From Flaviflexus salsibiostraticola (lineage in GTDB: Bacteria > Actinomycetota > Actinomycetes > Actinomycetales > Actinomycetaceae), in the NCBI RefSeq assembly GCF_003952265.1, contig NZ_CP034438.1:2108001-2172000 (forward strand): a stretch of DNA of 64,000 bases, in the 5' to 3' direction. This document shows, in pieces, positions 24,346 to 33,568 of the stretch (position 1 is the stretch's first letter; every line of letters begins with the position of its first letter). The notes beneath the pieces are model-generated. The model did no database searches, was not told the DNA's origin, and saw only the letters and a list, made by a program, of their open reading frames with translations. Position numbers and translations under genes: made by a program.

Positions 24346-25482
24346 TCAAGCAGCAATCTGCGTCTGATTGATTACCTGGGTTCTGGTTTTGAGCGCGTAG
24401 AACATTTCCCGTGCGAGGTATCGTTTCACGCACCTGAGGGCTTCCATTTTGGAGTGCCCTTCGGAGAGTTTCTTCGCCACATAGTCCTGGGTTCTCGGGT
24501 CGGTTCTGAGTCTGCCGATCGCGATGATGTGCAGGGCAGAGTTGGCTTGCCGGTCACCACCCCTGTTGAGCCGGTGACGGTGTGTTTTGCCTGATGATGC
24601 CGGGATCGGGCTCGCCCCACACAATGCTGCGAACGCGGCTTCTGAAGTCAGCCGGTCGGGGTTGTCTCCCGCAGTGATCAGCAGCTGAGCTGCAGACTCA
24701 TAGCCGACCGCTGGTTTTTTGATGAGGTCTGGGGCGAGATGATCAACAATGTTTTTGATCATGACATCAAGATCAGCGATCTCATCAGTGAGTTCCAGGT
24801 ACCTACGTGCAAGGGATTTCAAAGCGATCTTGTACGCGCCAGTGACATCGCGATACTTCGTGAGATCTGGTCGCCATGCGGCTAGGGTGCGGATGAGTTT
24901 CATGCGAGTCAGGGTGCGCAGCTGGTCACGGAGTTCGTCTGGTGCTGACACGATGTTCATGCGGATCATCTGTAACGCGACTCGTCTGGCAGCGACCGCA
25001 GTTTTACGGGACACTTTCAACACCCGTAGGGATTCAACCAGCCCGTCACGGGTTTTCGGGGTCACGGCACGCACCCGGGCATAGGCTGCGTGAGCAGCAT
25101 TCTCTGCATCGAGGGTGTCGTCTTTGCCTTTGCGCCTTCGGAGGGCTTGGTCGGGGCCGGTGACTTCGAGTACTTCGATATCTTGTGCGTGGAGGTAGCG
25201 CAACAGGCCCGCCCCATAGGTGCCGGTGCATTCCACCCCGATCCTGGCGATCTGTCCGAAGGAGCGTAACCAGTGCACGAGCAGCTTGTACCCATGCCTG
25301 GTCGTAGGAAAGAATTCGGTTGCGAGTACCCGGTCGTGCTGATCAACTACCGCAGCAACATGCAGGTCTTTGTGGGTGTCTACGCCACCAACGACAGTGA
25401 TGAAAGGTTGTGAGGTCATGAGGTTTCTCCAATCGATGTGCATTGTTTGTGGTGCTTTCGTATCGACCGGTAACCTGGACAA
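24346..25482 (-). CDS. IS110-family transposase
   Basis: This 378-residue protein has the RuvC-like N-terminal domain (VVGGVDTHKDLHVAAVV, GVECTGTYGAGLLRYL, DTLDAENAAHAAYA) and the C-terminal domain with CGASPIPASSGKTHRHRL holding the conserved Ser. It belongs to the same subgroup as the enzyme at 1715-2794 but is clearly a different element. The true start may be the in-frame ATG nearer to the conserved block (MTSQPFITVVGG, about 25419), since the first 21 residues are atypical. Confidence 0.93.
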   Translation of the reverse strand: MSRLPVDTKAPQTMHIDWRNLMTSQPFITVVGGVDTHKDLHVAAVVDQHDRVLATEFFPTTRHGYKLLVHWLRSFGQIARIGVECTGTYGAGLLRYLHAQDIEVLEVTGPDQALRRRKGKDDTLDAENAAHAAYARVRAVTPKTRDGLVESLRVLKVSRKTAVAARRVALQMIRMNIVSAPDELRDQLRTLTRMKLIRTLAAWRPDLTKYRDVTGAYKIALKSLARRYLELTDEIADLDVMIKNIVDHLAPDLIKKPAVGYESAAQLLITAGDNPDRLTSEAAFAALCGASPIPASSGKTHRHRLNRGGDRQANSALHIIAIGRLRTDPRTQDYVAKKLSEGHSKMEALRCVKRYLAREMFYALKTRTQVINQTQIAA

Positions 25483-25700
25483 GACAGTAAAGAGAAAAGG
25501 TGTTCAGGCCCTTCTTGAGTCACATGATCACGGCGAGGCGAAAGCCTCGCCGTGAGTGTTCTCGAATGGTCGACAGGTCCGGGGAAAGACACGCTGGTCG
25601 ATCAGAGTGTGAGTCAGAACCTTTCGGGAACACTCACGGCACCTGACCGACTGTTCAGGGGTCGATCGCTGTGTGGGTCAAACCATTCGAGAAGATCAGG
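25483..25700 (-). ncRNA. candidate IS110 bridge RNA region (second copy)
   Basis: The non-coding end upstream of the transposase has three overlapping inverted repeats. A 12-bp hairpin with a 4-base loop lies at 25528-25555. GCCGTGAGTGTT (25549-25560) matches AACACTCACGGC (25629-25640). TTCTCGAATGGT (25559-25570) matches ACCATTCGAGAA (25682-25693). Shared arms allow alternative folds. Position and structure fit the bridge RNA of IS110 elements; guide loops were not resolved. Confidence 0.5.
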
Positions 25701-25800
25701 CACTTCTATTCTTACTATCCGAATGGAGAGGAGAGCAGTGAAAACCCACCGCCCTCCTCGCCGCTGGGCTCCCGAATTCGTAGTCGCAGGACCCGAGCAC

Positions 25801-26856
25801 TCAGCCGTCGCCGGAACCAGGCCCGGTTTCAGCAGGTGTCGCAGCCGCGTTGCGGCGTCTCCACACGGGCTCGACGGCGGCGAGCTCGTCATCGGATGCG
25901 ACGCGGAAGGGTGCCGTGGCGGGTGCGGGCGGGGCCTGGCGGCCCTGGCCGCGGGTGGCTCGCAGGCTCAGGGCGATCGAGACGCCGATGATCGTCGTGA
26001 CGACGGCGAGCGAGATCGTTGTGGGGATGTAGAGCAGGTCGACCTTGAGCATCATCTTGATGCCGACCCAGATGAGGACGAGGGCGAGGCCGGTCTTGAG
26101 GTAGATGAAGCGGTGGATGAGGTCGGCGAGGAGGAAGTACATGGCTCGCAGGCCGAGGATCGCGAAGGCGTTCGCCGTGAACACGAGGAAGGGCTCGCTC
26201 GTGACCGCGAAGATCGCGGGGATGGAGTCGACGGCGAAGATGATGTCGGTGACCTCGACGAGGACGAGGACGGCCAGCAGCGGCGTGGCGACGATGACGC
26301 CCGCCCGGCGGACGAGGAAGCGCTGTCCGTAGAACGCATCGGTCATGGGGACCCATCTCCTGAACAGCGCCAGCGCCCGGGATTTCTCCGGGTCGAGGTG
26401 CTCGTCCCGCTGGCGGATCATCCGGTACCCGGTCACCAGGAGGAATGCCGCGAAGAGATAGAGCACCCAGGTGAAGTTGGCAATGAGGACGGCGCCGAGG
26501 GCGATGAAGATGCCGCGGAACACGAGCGCGCCGAGGACCCCGAGGAAGAGAACCCGGTGCTGATATTCGCGCGGGACCGCGAAGTAGCTGAAGATGATCG
26601 CCCAGACGAAGACGTTGTCGACGGCAAGCGACTTCTCGATGAGGTAGCCGGCGAAGTACTGCTGGCCGAATTCCGCGCCGTAGGCGGTCCAGATGATGGC
26701 GCCGAAGGCGACTCCGAACGCGACCCAGACAGCCGACCAGAGCGCAGCTTCTCGCACGCTGATGACGTGGGCGCGGCGGTGGGCAATCAGGTCGACGGCG
26801 AGCATGACGAGAATGAAGCCGATGACGGCCGCCCAGACCCACAGTGATACTTCCAT
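25801..26856 (-). CDS. TerC-family membrane protein
   Basis: This 351-residue protein has about eight to nine membrane helices. Conserved acidic segments stand inside the membrane (SLAVDNVFVWAI and FAVDSIPAIFAVTSEPF). TerC/Alx-type proteins are linked to manganese export and to metal supply of secreted enzymes. The ATG at 26856 with GGAAGG 8 bases upstream is chosen; the frame upstream to 26976 passes through a leader that looks like a yybP-ykoY riboswitch. The C-terminal 50 residues are polar and disordered. Confidence 0.9.
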   Translation of the reverse strand: MEVSLWVWAAVIGFILVMLAVDLIAHRRAHVISVREAALWSAVWVAFGVAFGAIIWTAYGAEFGQQYFAGYLIEKSLAVDNVFVWAIIFSYFAVPREYQHRVLFLGVLGALVFRGIFIALGAVLIANFTWVLYLFAAFLLVTGYRMIRQRDEHLDPEKSRALALFRRWVPMTDAFYGQRFLVRRAGVIVATPLLAVLVLVEVTDIIFAVDSIPAIFAVTSEPFLVFTANAFAILGLRAMYFLLADLIHRFIYLKTGLALVLIWVGIKMMLKVDLLYIPTTISLAVVTTIIGVSIALSLRATRGQGRQAPPAPATAPFRVASDDELAAVEPVWRRRNAAATPAETGPGSGDG

Positions 26857-26879
26857 TGGAAAACCTTCCGATCGATTCG

Positions 26880-26972
26880 ATCGGAGGTCTCTCCCGGCCC
26901 ATGGGACCCGCTCGCCGGACCCTACTGAGGGACGGAATGACGACGAGGCGTGTGGGGATACTCCCCTCCTGC
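26880..26972 (-). promoter_or_regulatory. yybP-ykoY-like (manganese) riboswitch upstream of terC
   Basis: On the minus strand the leader begins GGGGAGUAUCCCC, continues through a CGUC-containing stretch and a paired GGGUCC/GG-CC arm, and ends with GAGAGACCU about 28 bases before the start codon. GGGGAGUA near the 5' side and GAGACC near the 3' side are the two most conserved pieces of the yybP-ykoY motif, and TerC-family genes are a known downstream partner. The call was made by eye, not with a covariance model. Confidence 0.6.
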
Positions 26973-27078
26973 GCACCAGTTAAACAGACACCCCGCGCCG
27001 CGCGCAAGACTCAATTTCTCACCGGTTGCGCACCTCTCAAGACCCTCGGGGCCAAGGACCGGATTGGGTTATCCCGAT

Positions 27079-27672
27079 TCAGGATTCGTGGGGCTGTGGC
27101 AGGGCCTTCAACCACGTGAGTGCTTCGTCCAGGCTCTCTCGGACGATGTCGGCGGGGACCGCGCTGGGTGCAGGGTCCTGGAGGCGGCTGGAGACGAGCC
27201 CGTAGGCGGCGCCCATGATCATCGCCAGGCGCTGGCTCTCCGGACCCTCGACGGCGAGCTCCTCGCGAACCCGGTTGCTCACGCTGTCCCAGACGGTCCA
27301 GAGGACGTCCCTGCCGTAGGGGCCGAACGAGGCGTGCTCGCGGCTCAGTCGGAAGATCGTTCCGAGCATGTCGGGCATGCCGCCCTCGAGGAGGTGGTGG
27401 ACGACCGAGGTCACCGCGGTGAGCGTGTCGCCGTCCTCAGGCGGGACCCAGCTGGCCAGCCGCTCGCGGACCAGGTCGACCGGACGGGCCGCCACCGCCT
27501 CCTCCTTGTTCGCGAAATAGTTGGAGAAGGTGCGCCGCGATACGGGGATGGCGGCCGTGATCTCGTCGATCGTCACGTGATCGAAGCCCCTCGCGAGCAC
27601 CAGGTCATAGGCGGTGCTCGCGAGGGCGCGGCGGGTGGCCGCGCGTTTGGCTTCTCTCAGGCTGGGTGTCAT
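27079..27672 (-). CDS. TetR-family regulator
   Basis: This 197-residue protein has a TetR N-terminal helix-turn-helix (VTIDEITAAIPVSRRTFSNYF, residues about 33-55). The C-terminal helical part carries the generic FRLSREH segment. It starts 10 bp after the stop of the MMPL exporter gene on the same strand and so is the second gene of that operon. It probably represses the exporter and itself, with a lipophilic compound as inducer; the ligand is not predictable. Confidence 0.9.
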   Translation of the reverse strand: MTPSLREAKRAATRRALASTAYDLVLARGFDHVTIDEITAAIPVSRRTFSNYFANKEEAVAARPVDLVRERLASWVPPEDGDTLTAVTSVVHHLLEGGMPDMLGTIFRLSREHASFGPYGRDVLWTVWDSVSNRVREELAVEGPESQRLAMIMGAAYGLVSSRLQDPAPSAVPADIVRESLDEALTWLKALPQPHES

Positions 27673-27682
27673 CGCGTCGATT

Positions 27683-30463
27683 TTACCGGACAGGCTGCAG
27701 TTCGGAATCGCCCTTAGGCACGTTCGCCTCGAGGTCCTGGTCGAGCGTCGAGCCTTCGACGTCGAGGTCGGGGAGGATGCGATCGAGCCACGCCGGCAGC
27801 CACCAGGCGGCGCGACCCGCGACGCTGATGACGGCCGGCATGAGCGTCATCCGCACGAGGAAGGCATCGATGAGGATGCCGACGGCGAGCGCGAAGCCGA
27901 ACTGGCGGACCATCATGTCGTCGGTCAGGATGAAGACCCCGAAGACGGAGACCATGATGAGTGCGGCCGCGACGACGACTCGGCTTGAGTGGGTGAAGCC
28001 GGAGATGACGGACTCCCGTGGTGCCGCGCCGTGCACGCGGGCCTCGCGGATCGACGTTCCGATGAACAGCTGGTAGTCCATGGCGAGGCCGTAGAGGATG
28101 CCGGCCGCCATGATCGGCAGGAAGCTGAGTACGGTGCCCGGCTGGTCGACTCCGGCGATTCGGCCCAGTTCGGCCGTGCCGAACACGGCGGTCGTCAGCC
28201 CGAACGTTGCGCCGATCGTGAGCAGGAATCCTGCCGTCGCAGCGATCGGGATGACGAGTGACCGGAACACGAGAGTGAGCACGATGAGGGACAGGCCCGC
28301 GACGACGGCGAGGTAGACGGGGATGGCGTCGGCGAGGCGTTCTGAGAGGTCGATGTTGATGGCCGTCAGTCCGGTGACTCCAACATCCTCCGCACCGATG
28401 ATGACACCCGGCTCGCGGAGCGTGTTGACGAGGAGTTCCGTCTCCTCCGACATGGGCCCGGATTCGGGAGTGACCTCGTACATCTCGACGCTCCGATCGG
28501 CGCTGGTCCCCCTGAGTGCTGCGTTGGCGACGCCGTCGATCTCCGTCAGTCCCGCGAGGGTGGCCTGGAGCTGGTGGGTGTCGGGGTCGCCGCCGGACCG
28601 TTCGACGGCCACGAGCAGGGGGCCGTTCGCTCCTTCGCCGAGTGCCTGAGCCGTGAGGTCGCTGTTCGTGCGCTCGGGGGAGCCGACAGGCGAGGCGCCG
28701 CCGGTCGGCATGCCCAGCCTCATATCGGCAGCGGGGACGGCGAGCAGTCCCAGTGCGACGGTGACGCCGAGCACGGCGATCCAGGGGCGGGCCGTCGTGG
28801 CCTGCGCCCACCGCCTGCTCGCCCTGGGCCTGCTGTCGTCCCGTATCATCGCCCGACCGCGGTGCTTGAGGCTGACGATCCTCTCTCCCACCAGCCCGAG
28901 GAGGGCAGGCAGGGCGGTGATGGAGATGAGGACCGCGATCGTCACGGTCGCGGCTGCGGCGAGCGCCATGGTCGACACGAAGGTGATGTCGAGGATGAGG
29001 AGCCCGAGAAGGGCGATGACGACAGTCAGGCCCGCGAATACGACTGCCGAGCCGGAGGTGCCGACGGCCCTGCTTGTCGCCTCCCTCGCGCTCATCCCTC
29101 CAAGAATGAGGGCTCGCTGCTTGTGGAGAATGAAGAGGGCGTAGTCGATGCCGACCGCGAGACCGAGCATGAGAGCGAGGACCGGCGTTGTCGACGTCAT
29201 TGGATAGAACTCAGACAAGCCGAATGCTCCGCCGACGCCGATGGCGACGCCGACGAGGGCTGTGAGGATCGGAAGTCCGGCGGCCACCAGCGAGCCGAGG
29301 GTGAGGACGAGGACGACCGCCGCGACGAGGACGCCGACTGCCTCGTGCCCGCCGATCGGCGGTTCGATGGGAAGAAGGGATGAACTGGGGCTCGCGACGA
29401 GCCCGGCGGACCCGACCTCGGACTCGACGAGGCTGATGATGCCCTCGGTCGTTCCGCTCGGCAGGTCATCGAGCTGAGCCGTGAGCTGGAGGGAGTAGAC
29501 GGCGATCGTGCCATCGTCGCTCACAGTCACCCCGGGCACTGCCTCGCCATCGACGATGAGCGGCTCACCCGTCGGCGCGACGCCCCGCTGCAGATTCTCG
29601 AGTTCGGCTGTCATTGTCTCAAGGCGCTCGCGGACGGCCGCGTCGACCTCCGCGATCGGGTCGCTCGAGCTGGCGAGCATCGCGGCCGTGTCGGGTCCCA
29701 TCGCCTCGTGCAGGAGCGCGGCCGCCTCGGGATCGTTCGTCATACCGTCGAGAGAGGCCATGAGGTCGGAGACCTGCTCGAGCTTCTCCGCCGGGGCGGC
29801 GGACTGTGCCGCGTCGACCTCGGTGCGCATCTGTCCCACCTGCTCCATCTGAGAGGAGAGGCCAGTCTCCAGCTCAGGGAGGGCGGTCAACATCGACTGC
29901 GGATTCTGGGCCGAGCCCATCATCTCCGCCTGCCACGGCTCGGGCTGCACGGGCGCACCCTGGTCGAGCGCGGCGATCTGGCCGACAACTGTGGCGTGGC
30001 GGTCGGCAAGGGTCGCCTCGAGCGTGCTCAGTCCGTCCTCGACCTGCGCGAGCTGCTCATCCATCTGCTCGGCCGCCTGCTCGTAGGCGAGGTCGGTGAT
30101 CGTTGATTCGAGCTCGGCCATCTGATCGGCGCGCATGGCCATGCGGTCGACGACGTGGTCACCGCTCTCGACGGTGCGGACGGTGCGGGCGATGAGGGCC
30201 CGGTCGTCCTCGCTCAGGACGCGGCCGTCGGCCGCGTTGAATGCGATCGACCCCTGTGTGCCCGCCGCCTCCGGCATCTCCTGCTGGATCTCATCGAGCA
30301 CCTCCTGGGCGGGCGTGCCATCGACTTTGACGCTCGTCTCGATTCTCGTGTCGGACGTGAGCACGAGTCCGATCGTGCCGACGAGGACGAGGAGCCAGAC
30401 GGTGAGGACGAGGAGCGGTCTCCGGAAGGAGAACGCGCCGAGGCGGGCGAGGAGTCTGGACAT
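27683..30463 (-). CDS. MMPL-family RND exporter
   Basis: This 926-residue protein of the MMPL/YdfJ group starts at the ATG at 30463 (GGAAAGG upstream). It has the order: helix 1 (LLVLTVWLLVLVGTIGLVL), a long outer loop of about 300 residues with coiled-coil helices, helices 2-6 with a GAFGLSEF and VGIDYALFILHKQRA block, a second outer loop, and helices 7-12 with GLAMDYQLFIGTSIREARV. The two GIDYA/AMDYQ motifs carry the proton-relay Asp-Tyr. Such proteins export lipids, siderophores or drugs. The adjacent tetR suggests drug-type inducible export. Confidence 0.93.
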   Translation of the reverse strand: MSRLLARLGAFSFRRPLLVLTVWLLVLVGTIGLVLTSDTRIETSVKVDGTPAQEVLDEIQQEMPEAAGTQGSIAFNAADGRVLSEDDRALIARTVRTVESGDHVVDRMAMRADQMAELESTITDLAYEQAAEQMDEQLAQVEDGLSTLEATLADRHATVVGQIAALDQGAPVQPEPWQAEMMGSAQNPQSMLTALPELETGLSSQMEQVGQMRTEVDAAQSAAPAEKLEQVSDLMASLDGMTNDPEAAALLHEAMGPDTAAMLASSSDPIAEVDAAVRERLETMTAELENLQRGVAPTGEPLIVDGEAVPGVTVSDDGTIAVYSLQLTAQLDDLPSGTTEGIISLVESEVGSAGLVASPSSSLLPIEPPIGGHEAVGVLVAAVVLVLTLGSLVAAGLPILTALVGVAIGVGGAFGLSEFYPMTSTTPVLALMLGLAVGIDYALFILHKQRALILGGMSAREATSRAVGTSGSAVVFAGLTVVIALLGLLILDITFVSTMALAAAATVTIAVLISITALPALLGLVGERIVSLKHRGRAMIRDDSRPRASRRWAQATTARPWIAVLGVTVALGLLAVPAADMRLGMPTGGASPVGSPERTNSDLTAQALGEGANGPLLVAVERSGGDPDTHQLQATLAGLTEIDGVANAALRGTSADRSVEMYEVTPESGPMSEETELLVNTLREPGVIIGAEDVGVTGLTAINIDLSERLADAIPVYLAVVAGLSLIVLTLVFRSLVIPIAATAGFLLTIGATFGLTTAVFGTAELGRIAGVDQPGTVLSFLPIMAAGILYGLAMDYQLFIGTSIREARVHGAAPRESVISGFTHSSRVVVAAALIMVSVFGVFILTDDMMVRQFGFALAVGILIDAFLVRMTLMPAVISVAGRAAWWLPAWLDRILPDLDVEGSTLDQDLEANVPKGDSELQPVR

Positions 30464-30640
30464 GGTGGGGCCTTTCCACAGAGTGACTCCGCCATTGAAA
30501 CACGCTTGTTGCTCATTGTGCAAACTTGCCGACTGGGCAGAATGGGGATTCCGGGGGCATCTCTCTGCAGATGCAGGGCGGAGACGTGCCGCGTAGATTG
30601 TTCCCAGCCGCCCGGGCGGGCGGATTCGAAGGCGGTCACC

Positions 30641-31612
30641 ATGGAGAAGCTTGTTCGAGTCGAGCCGGGTCGCGGCGGCATCACCCGCCGCCGCGCGGGG
30701 AGGGGATTCACCTACCTGTCCGCGAACGGCCGGAGGGTGAGGTCCGAGCGGATCCTCTCCCGAATCGAAGCGCTCGTCATTCCGCCAGCGTGGACGGACG
30801 TGTGGATCGCCTCCCAGCCGAACGGCCACATCCAGGCAACGGGGGTCGATGAGGCGGGTAGGAGGCAGTACCTCTACCACCCGAAGTGGCGGGAGATGAG
30901 GGACAGCGAGAAGTTCACGCGCTCGCTCTCGTTCGCGCAGAGCCTCCCCTCGATCCGCAGGGCAGTGACCCGCGACCTCAAGCAGACGTCCGACGGCCGG
31001 ACGAGGGCGCTCGCGGCCGCCGTCCGCCTCATCGATCGGGCGGGCCTTCGAGTGGGCGGCCAGGAGTACGCCGATGAGAATGGATCCTTCGGCGCATCAA
31101 CGCTCCAGCGCCGGCACGTGACCATCGAGGACGACACGGTCCACCTGCGGTTCAAGGGCAAGTCGGCTGGCGATTGGGATGTCGTCCTCGACGATGATCT
31201 GCTCCTGGCGTTCTTCGAGGAGATACCGAAGAGCCCTCGCGGCGCGCCGGCGATCTGTTACGCGGTGACGTCCGGGCGCCGCAAGGAATGGAAGGGTGTC
31301 TCGGCGGGGGACATCAACAACTACATCGGTGACCTGGCGGGGCCGCACTTCACCGCCAAGGACTTTCGAACGTGGCAGGGAACCGTCATCGCCGCGCGAT
31401 CGCTCGCGCAGGCGTTCCGCCGGGGCCTCACCGCGCCCGAGGCGCAGCGCGCCGCGATCAAGGAGGCGGCTGAGAGGCTGCACAACACCCCGGCGGTCGC
31501 TCGGGATTCCTACATCAATCCGCGGGTCGTTGAACTCTTTGAGAAGGGTCGAGTCGCCGACCTCAAGCGGCAGTCGGATCAGGCGGTGGTCCGGCTGCTC
31601 ATGAGTGGGTGA
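30641..31612 (+). CDS. DNA topoisomerase IB
   Basis: This 323-residue eukaryotic-type topoisomerase I relaxes supercoils by cutting one strand through a 3'-phosphotyrosine. RIEALVIPPAWTDVWIASQP is the conserved N-terminal entry, and YLYHPKWREMRDSEKF, RVGGQEYADENGSFGASTL, RFKGKSAGDWDV and KDFRTWQGT follow. The catalytic Tyr is in DSYINPRV (about residue 291). Size and motifs match the short bacterial type IB group. The ATG at 30641 is preceded by GAAGGCGG. It is divergent from the MMPL exporter. Confidence 0.93.
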   Translation: MEKLVRVEPGRGGITRRRAGRGFTYLSANGRRVRSERILSRIEALVIPPAWTDVWIASQPNGHIQATGVDEAGRRQYLYHPKWREMRDSEKFTRSLSFAQSLPSIRRAVTRDLKQTSDGRTRALAAAVRLIDRAGLRVGGQEYADENGSFGASTLQRRHVTIEDDTVHLRFKGKSAGDWDVVLDDDLLLAFFEEIPKSPRGAPAICYAVTSGRRKEWKGVSAGDINNYIGDLAGPHFTAKDFRTWQGTVIAARSLAQAFRRGLTAPEAQRAAIKEAAERLHNTPAVARDSYINPRVVELFEKGRVADLKRQSDQAVVRLLMSG

Positions 31613-31613
31613 G

Positions 31614-32087
31614 TCAGGAGTCGCGGGTGAGCTCGGAGACCAGGTGGTTGCTCATCGGCTGACCGACGGCCGACATGTCGAGACCCGTCACCAGGGTGTC
31701 CCCGGTGAGGCGATACTCGCGCATCATCGCGTCGACCGTTTTCGCTGTGCCTGAGTTGAGCACCCGGGAGCGCAGCGAGATGACGAGGCCACCCTCGGTC
31801 TGTTCCAGCGAGCCCTCGGCCATCTCAGACTGCCCGGTGGGCAGGGCGATGACGAACTCGATGACGCCGGGTGCCGGGTGGCGGAGATAGCCCGTCTCCA
31901 CGTGCATCGGCTGACCCGCGGGCGACCAGGATCGCTGCTGGTAGGCGAGGAAGGGCTTGCCGATGTTCGTGAACGTCAGCTCTTCGGTGTAGCTGAAGGT
32001 CTTGATTGTCGGGTACTGGCCGGTCGCGGGTCCCCGCCAGACGCCGATCAGGCCCGCGAGCGGGGCCAGCTGTTCGTGAAGTTCCAT
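31614..32087 (-). CDS. nitrobindin-like heme-binding beta-barrel protein (FABP family)
   Basis: This 157-residue protein opens HEQLAPLAGLIGVWRGPATG and continues IKTFSYTEELTFTNIGKPFL and YQQRSWSP, matching the nitrobindin/THAP4-like FABP fold. GYLRHPAPGVIEF and LTRDS complete it. In actinobacterial members a His close to the C-terminus can hold heme (here SNHLVSELTRDS). The role is taken to be NO or peroxynitrite handling. It is convergent with the topoisomerase gene with 1 bp between the two stops. Confidence 0.85.
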   Translation of the reverse strand: MELHEQLAPLAGLIGVWRGPATGQYPTIKTFSYTEELTFTNIGKPFLAYQQRSWSPAGQPMHVETGYLRHPAPGVIEFVIALPTGQSEMAEGSLEQTEGGLVISLRSRVLNSGTAKTVDAMMREYRLTGDTLVTGLDMSAVGQPMSNHLVSELTRDS

Positions 32088-32143
32088 ACCCTCACTCTAA
32101 GTCGAGGGCATGGCTGGCAGGGGTGGAACGGCTGTCGGTGGAC

Positions 32144-32707
32144 TCAGGCGATCGGCTCGGTCGGTTCCGGGGGCAGGGGGATCTGGATGCGGCCGGTGAG
32201 GTTGAGTCTCCTCATCTCCACCATCATCTCGCCCGTCACCTCGAACGGCTCTTCCCAGGTGAACGACCATCCGTGGGGGACGATGTCCATCGTGCACGCC
32301 CGGCCGGGCTCGGCTGGGTCGAAGTCGATTTCGATCCGCTCGCCATCCGTCCACGCCTCGGTCGGGACCGGGTAGCAGCCCTCGGTGCTCGACCCCTGTG
32401 TGTAGACGTGGAAGGTCTCGCCGGGCGTCTCCCACGTGACGATTGCGGGTGACTCCGACATGGGGAGCTCGACATCCGCCTTAAGCTCCTCCGGTTCAGC
32501 GGTCTGGCCGTCGGAGCGCCCCTCACCCGCGTCGTCCGTTGGTTCCTCCGAGGTCGGCTCCTCGGTGGGCTCGTCCGAGGTGGGCCTTTCGGTGGCGGGG
32601 GCCCGCGATGTGTGGGTGTCGCGATAGTCCTGCACGTTGTTGTCCGAGCACGCTGACAGGAGCATGGCGGCGGCCGCGAGGCCGACTGCTACAGTTCTGA
32701 TTCTCAT
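32144..32707 (-). CDS. lipoprotein of unknown function
   Basis: This 187-residue protein has a signal peptide and lipobox LLSACSD (Cys at about residue 20). A Thr/Glu/Asp/Pro-rich linker of about 55 residues follows, then a compact C-terminal domain (VELPMSESPAIVTWETPGET, YTQGSSTEGCYPVPTEAW, RACTMDIVPHGWSFTWEEP) with two Cys that may pair. I do not recognise the domain. It is likely anchored on the outer face of the membrane. Confidence 0.8.
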   Translation of the reverse strand: MRIRTVAVGLAAAAMLLSACSDNNVQDYRDTHTSRAPATERPTSDEPTEEPTSEEPTDDAGEGRSDGQTAEPEELKADVELPMSESPAIVTWETPGETFHVYTQGSSTEGCYPVPTEAWTDGERIEIDFDPAEPGRACTMDIVPHGWSFTWEEPFEVTGEMMVEMRRLNLTGRIQIPLPPEPTEPIA

Positions 32708-32926
32708 CCGTCCCTCACCCCTCTCCGGCGCCCGCCGGTATGGTGACAGAGATTACCAATTCAACCTGCGAAAAGGCAGAGCGAGAAAGTCGCTGCGGCA
32801 GGTCTCCTCTCCCCAAGAGCGCTCGTGGTGTGTCGATGGCGGGGCGTTCGGATTCGGCTTCGGACGATATCTGTACAGGTCACAGCCGTGGGAGTAGTCT
32901 CGGTCACTACGGCGATAGGGGATGCG

Positions 32927-33568
32927 ATGAAGCTGAGCGTCAATCTATTCATGACCCTGGACGGCGTGAACCAGGCTCCCGGAAGCCCCGACGAGGACCG
33001 TCGGGGCGGGTTCCATGAGGGCGGCTGGCTCATGGCGTATTTCGATGAGGGCTGCGGCCGCGAGGTCGATCGCTGGTTCAGCAGGTGCGACGAGCTGCTG
33101 CTCGGGCGCAACACCTTTGACGCCTTCTCCTCCTACTGGTCGCAGGTGACCGATGAGGGGGATTCGGTCGCGCGGATCCTCAGCGAGCGGCCCAAACATG
33201 TCGTCACCTCGAGGCACCTCGAGGGGGAGTGGGCGAGTACGAGCCATCCCCTGAGCGGCGACTTCCTCAACGACATCCGCCTCCTCAAGAAACAGGAGAG
33301 TGAGAAGGAGCTTCAGGTCCACGGCAGCATTCAGCTGGCCCGGGAGCTCCACGAGACCGGCATGATCGATATCTACCGACTCCTCATCGCCCCCGTCGTC
33401 GTCGGCGAAGGTGCGGGAATCTTCTATGGATCGGGCCCGGCGTATTCGATGAGGGTCACCCACCACGCGGTCACCGACAGTGGCGTCACCTCGCTCGAGC
33501 TCGAGCCCGGTGATTTCGTCAGCGATCGCAGCCCAGCCATTCGCGAAGGCCGAAGCATAATCGAGTAG
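32927..33568 (+). CDS. dihydrofolate reductase/RibD C-terminal-like protein
   Basis: This 213-residue protein has the RibD_C fold (KLSVNLFMTLDGVNQAP at the start, GRNTFDAFSSYW, KHVVTSRH, LQVHGSIQLARELHETGMID, RLLIAPVVVGEGAGIF). These NADPH-dependent reductases are widespread and mostly of unknown substrate. The ATG at 32927 with GGGG upstream fits the conserved N-terminus better than the frame start at 32825. Confidence 0.9.
   Translation: MKLSVNLFMTLDGVNQAPGSPDEDRRGGFHEGGWLMAYFDEGCGREVDRWFSRCDELLLGRNTFDAFSSYWSQVTDEGDSVARILSERPKHVVTSRHLEGEWASTSHPLSGDFLNDIRLLKKQESEKELQVHGSIQLARELHETGMIDIYRLLIAPVVVGEGAGIFYGSGPAYSMRVTHHAVTDSGVTSLELEPGDFVSDRSPAIREGRSIIE

Larger units (their letters stand above)
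24330..25700 (-). mobile_element. IS110-family element (second copy)
   Basis: A complete IS110 transposase gene stands with a short downstream end (GGGCGTC on the minus strand near 24330, like the first copy) and a long non-coding upstream end. The outer limit on the right is not clear. Structured repeats extend to 25693, and ordinary sequence before the TerC gene starts by about 25740. No inverted terminal repeats are seen, as usual for the family. Confidence 0.75.

Noticed and set aside
25552..26847. 431-residue plus-strand frame rich in Asp/Glu/Gly/Arg
   Set aside because: It is the antisense of terC. The composition is typical of a shadow in high-GC DNA.
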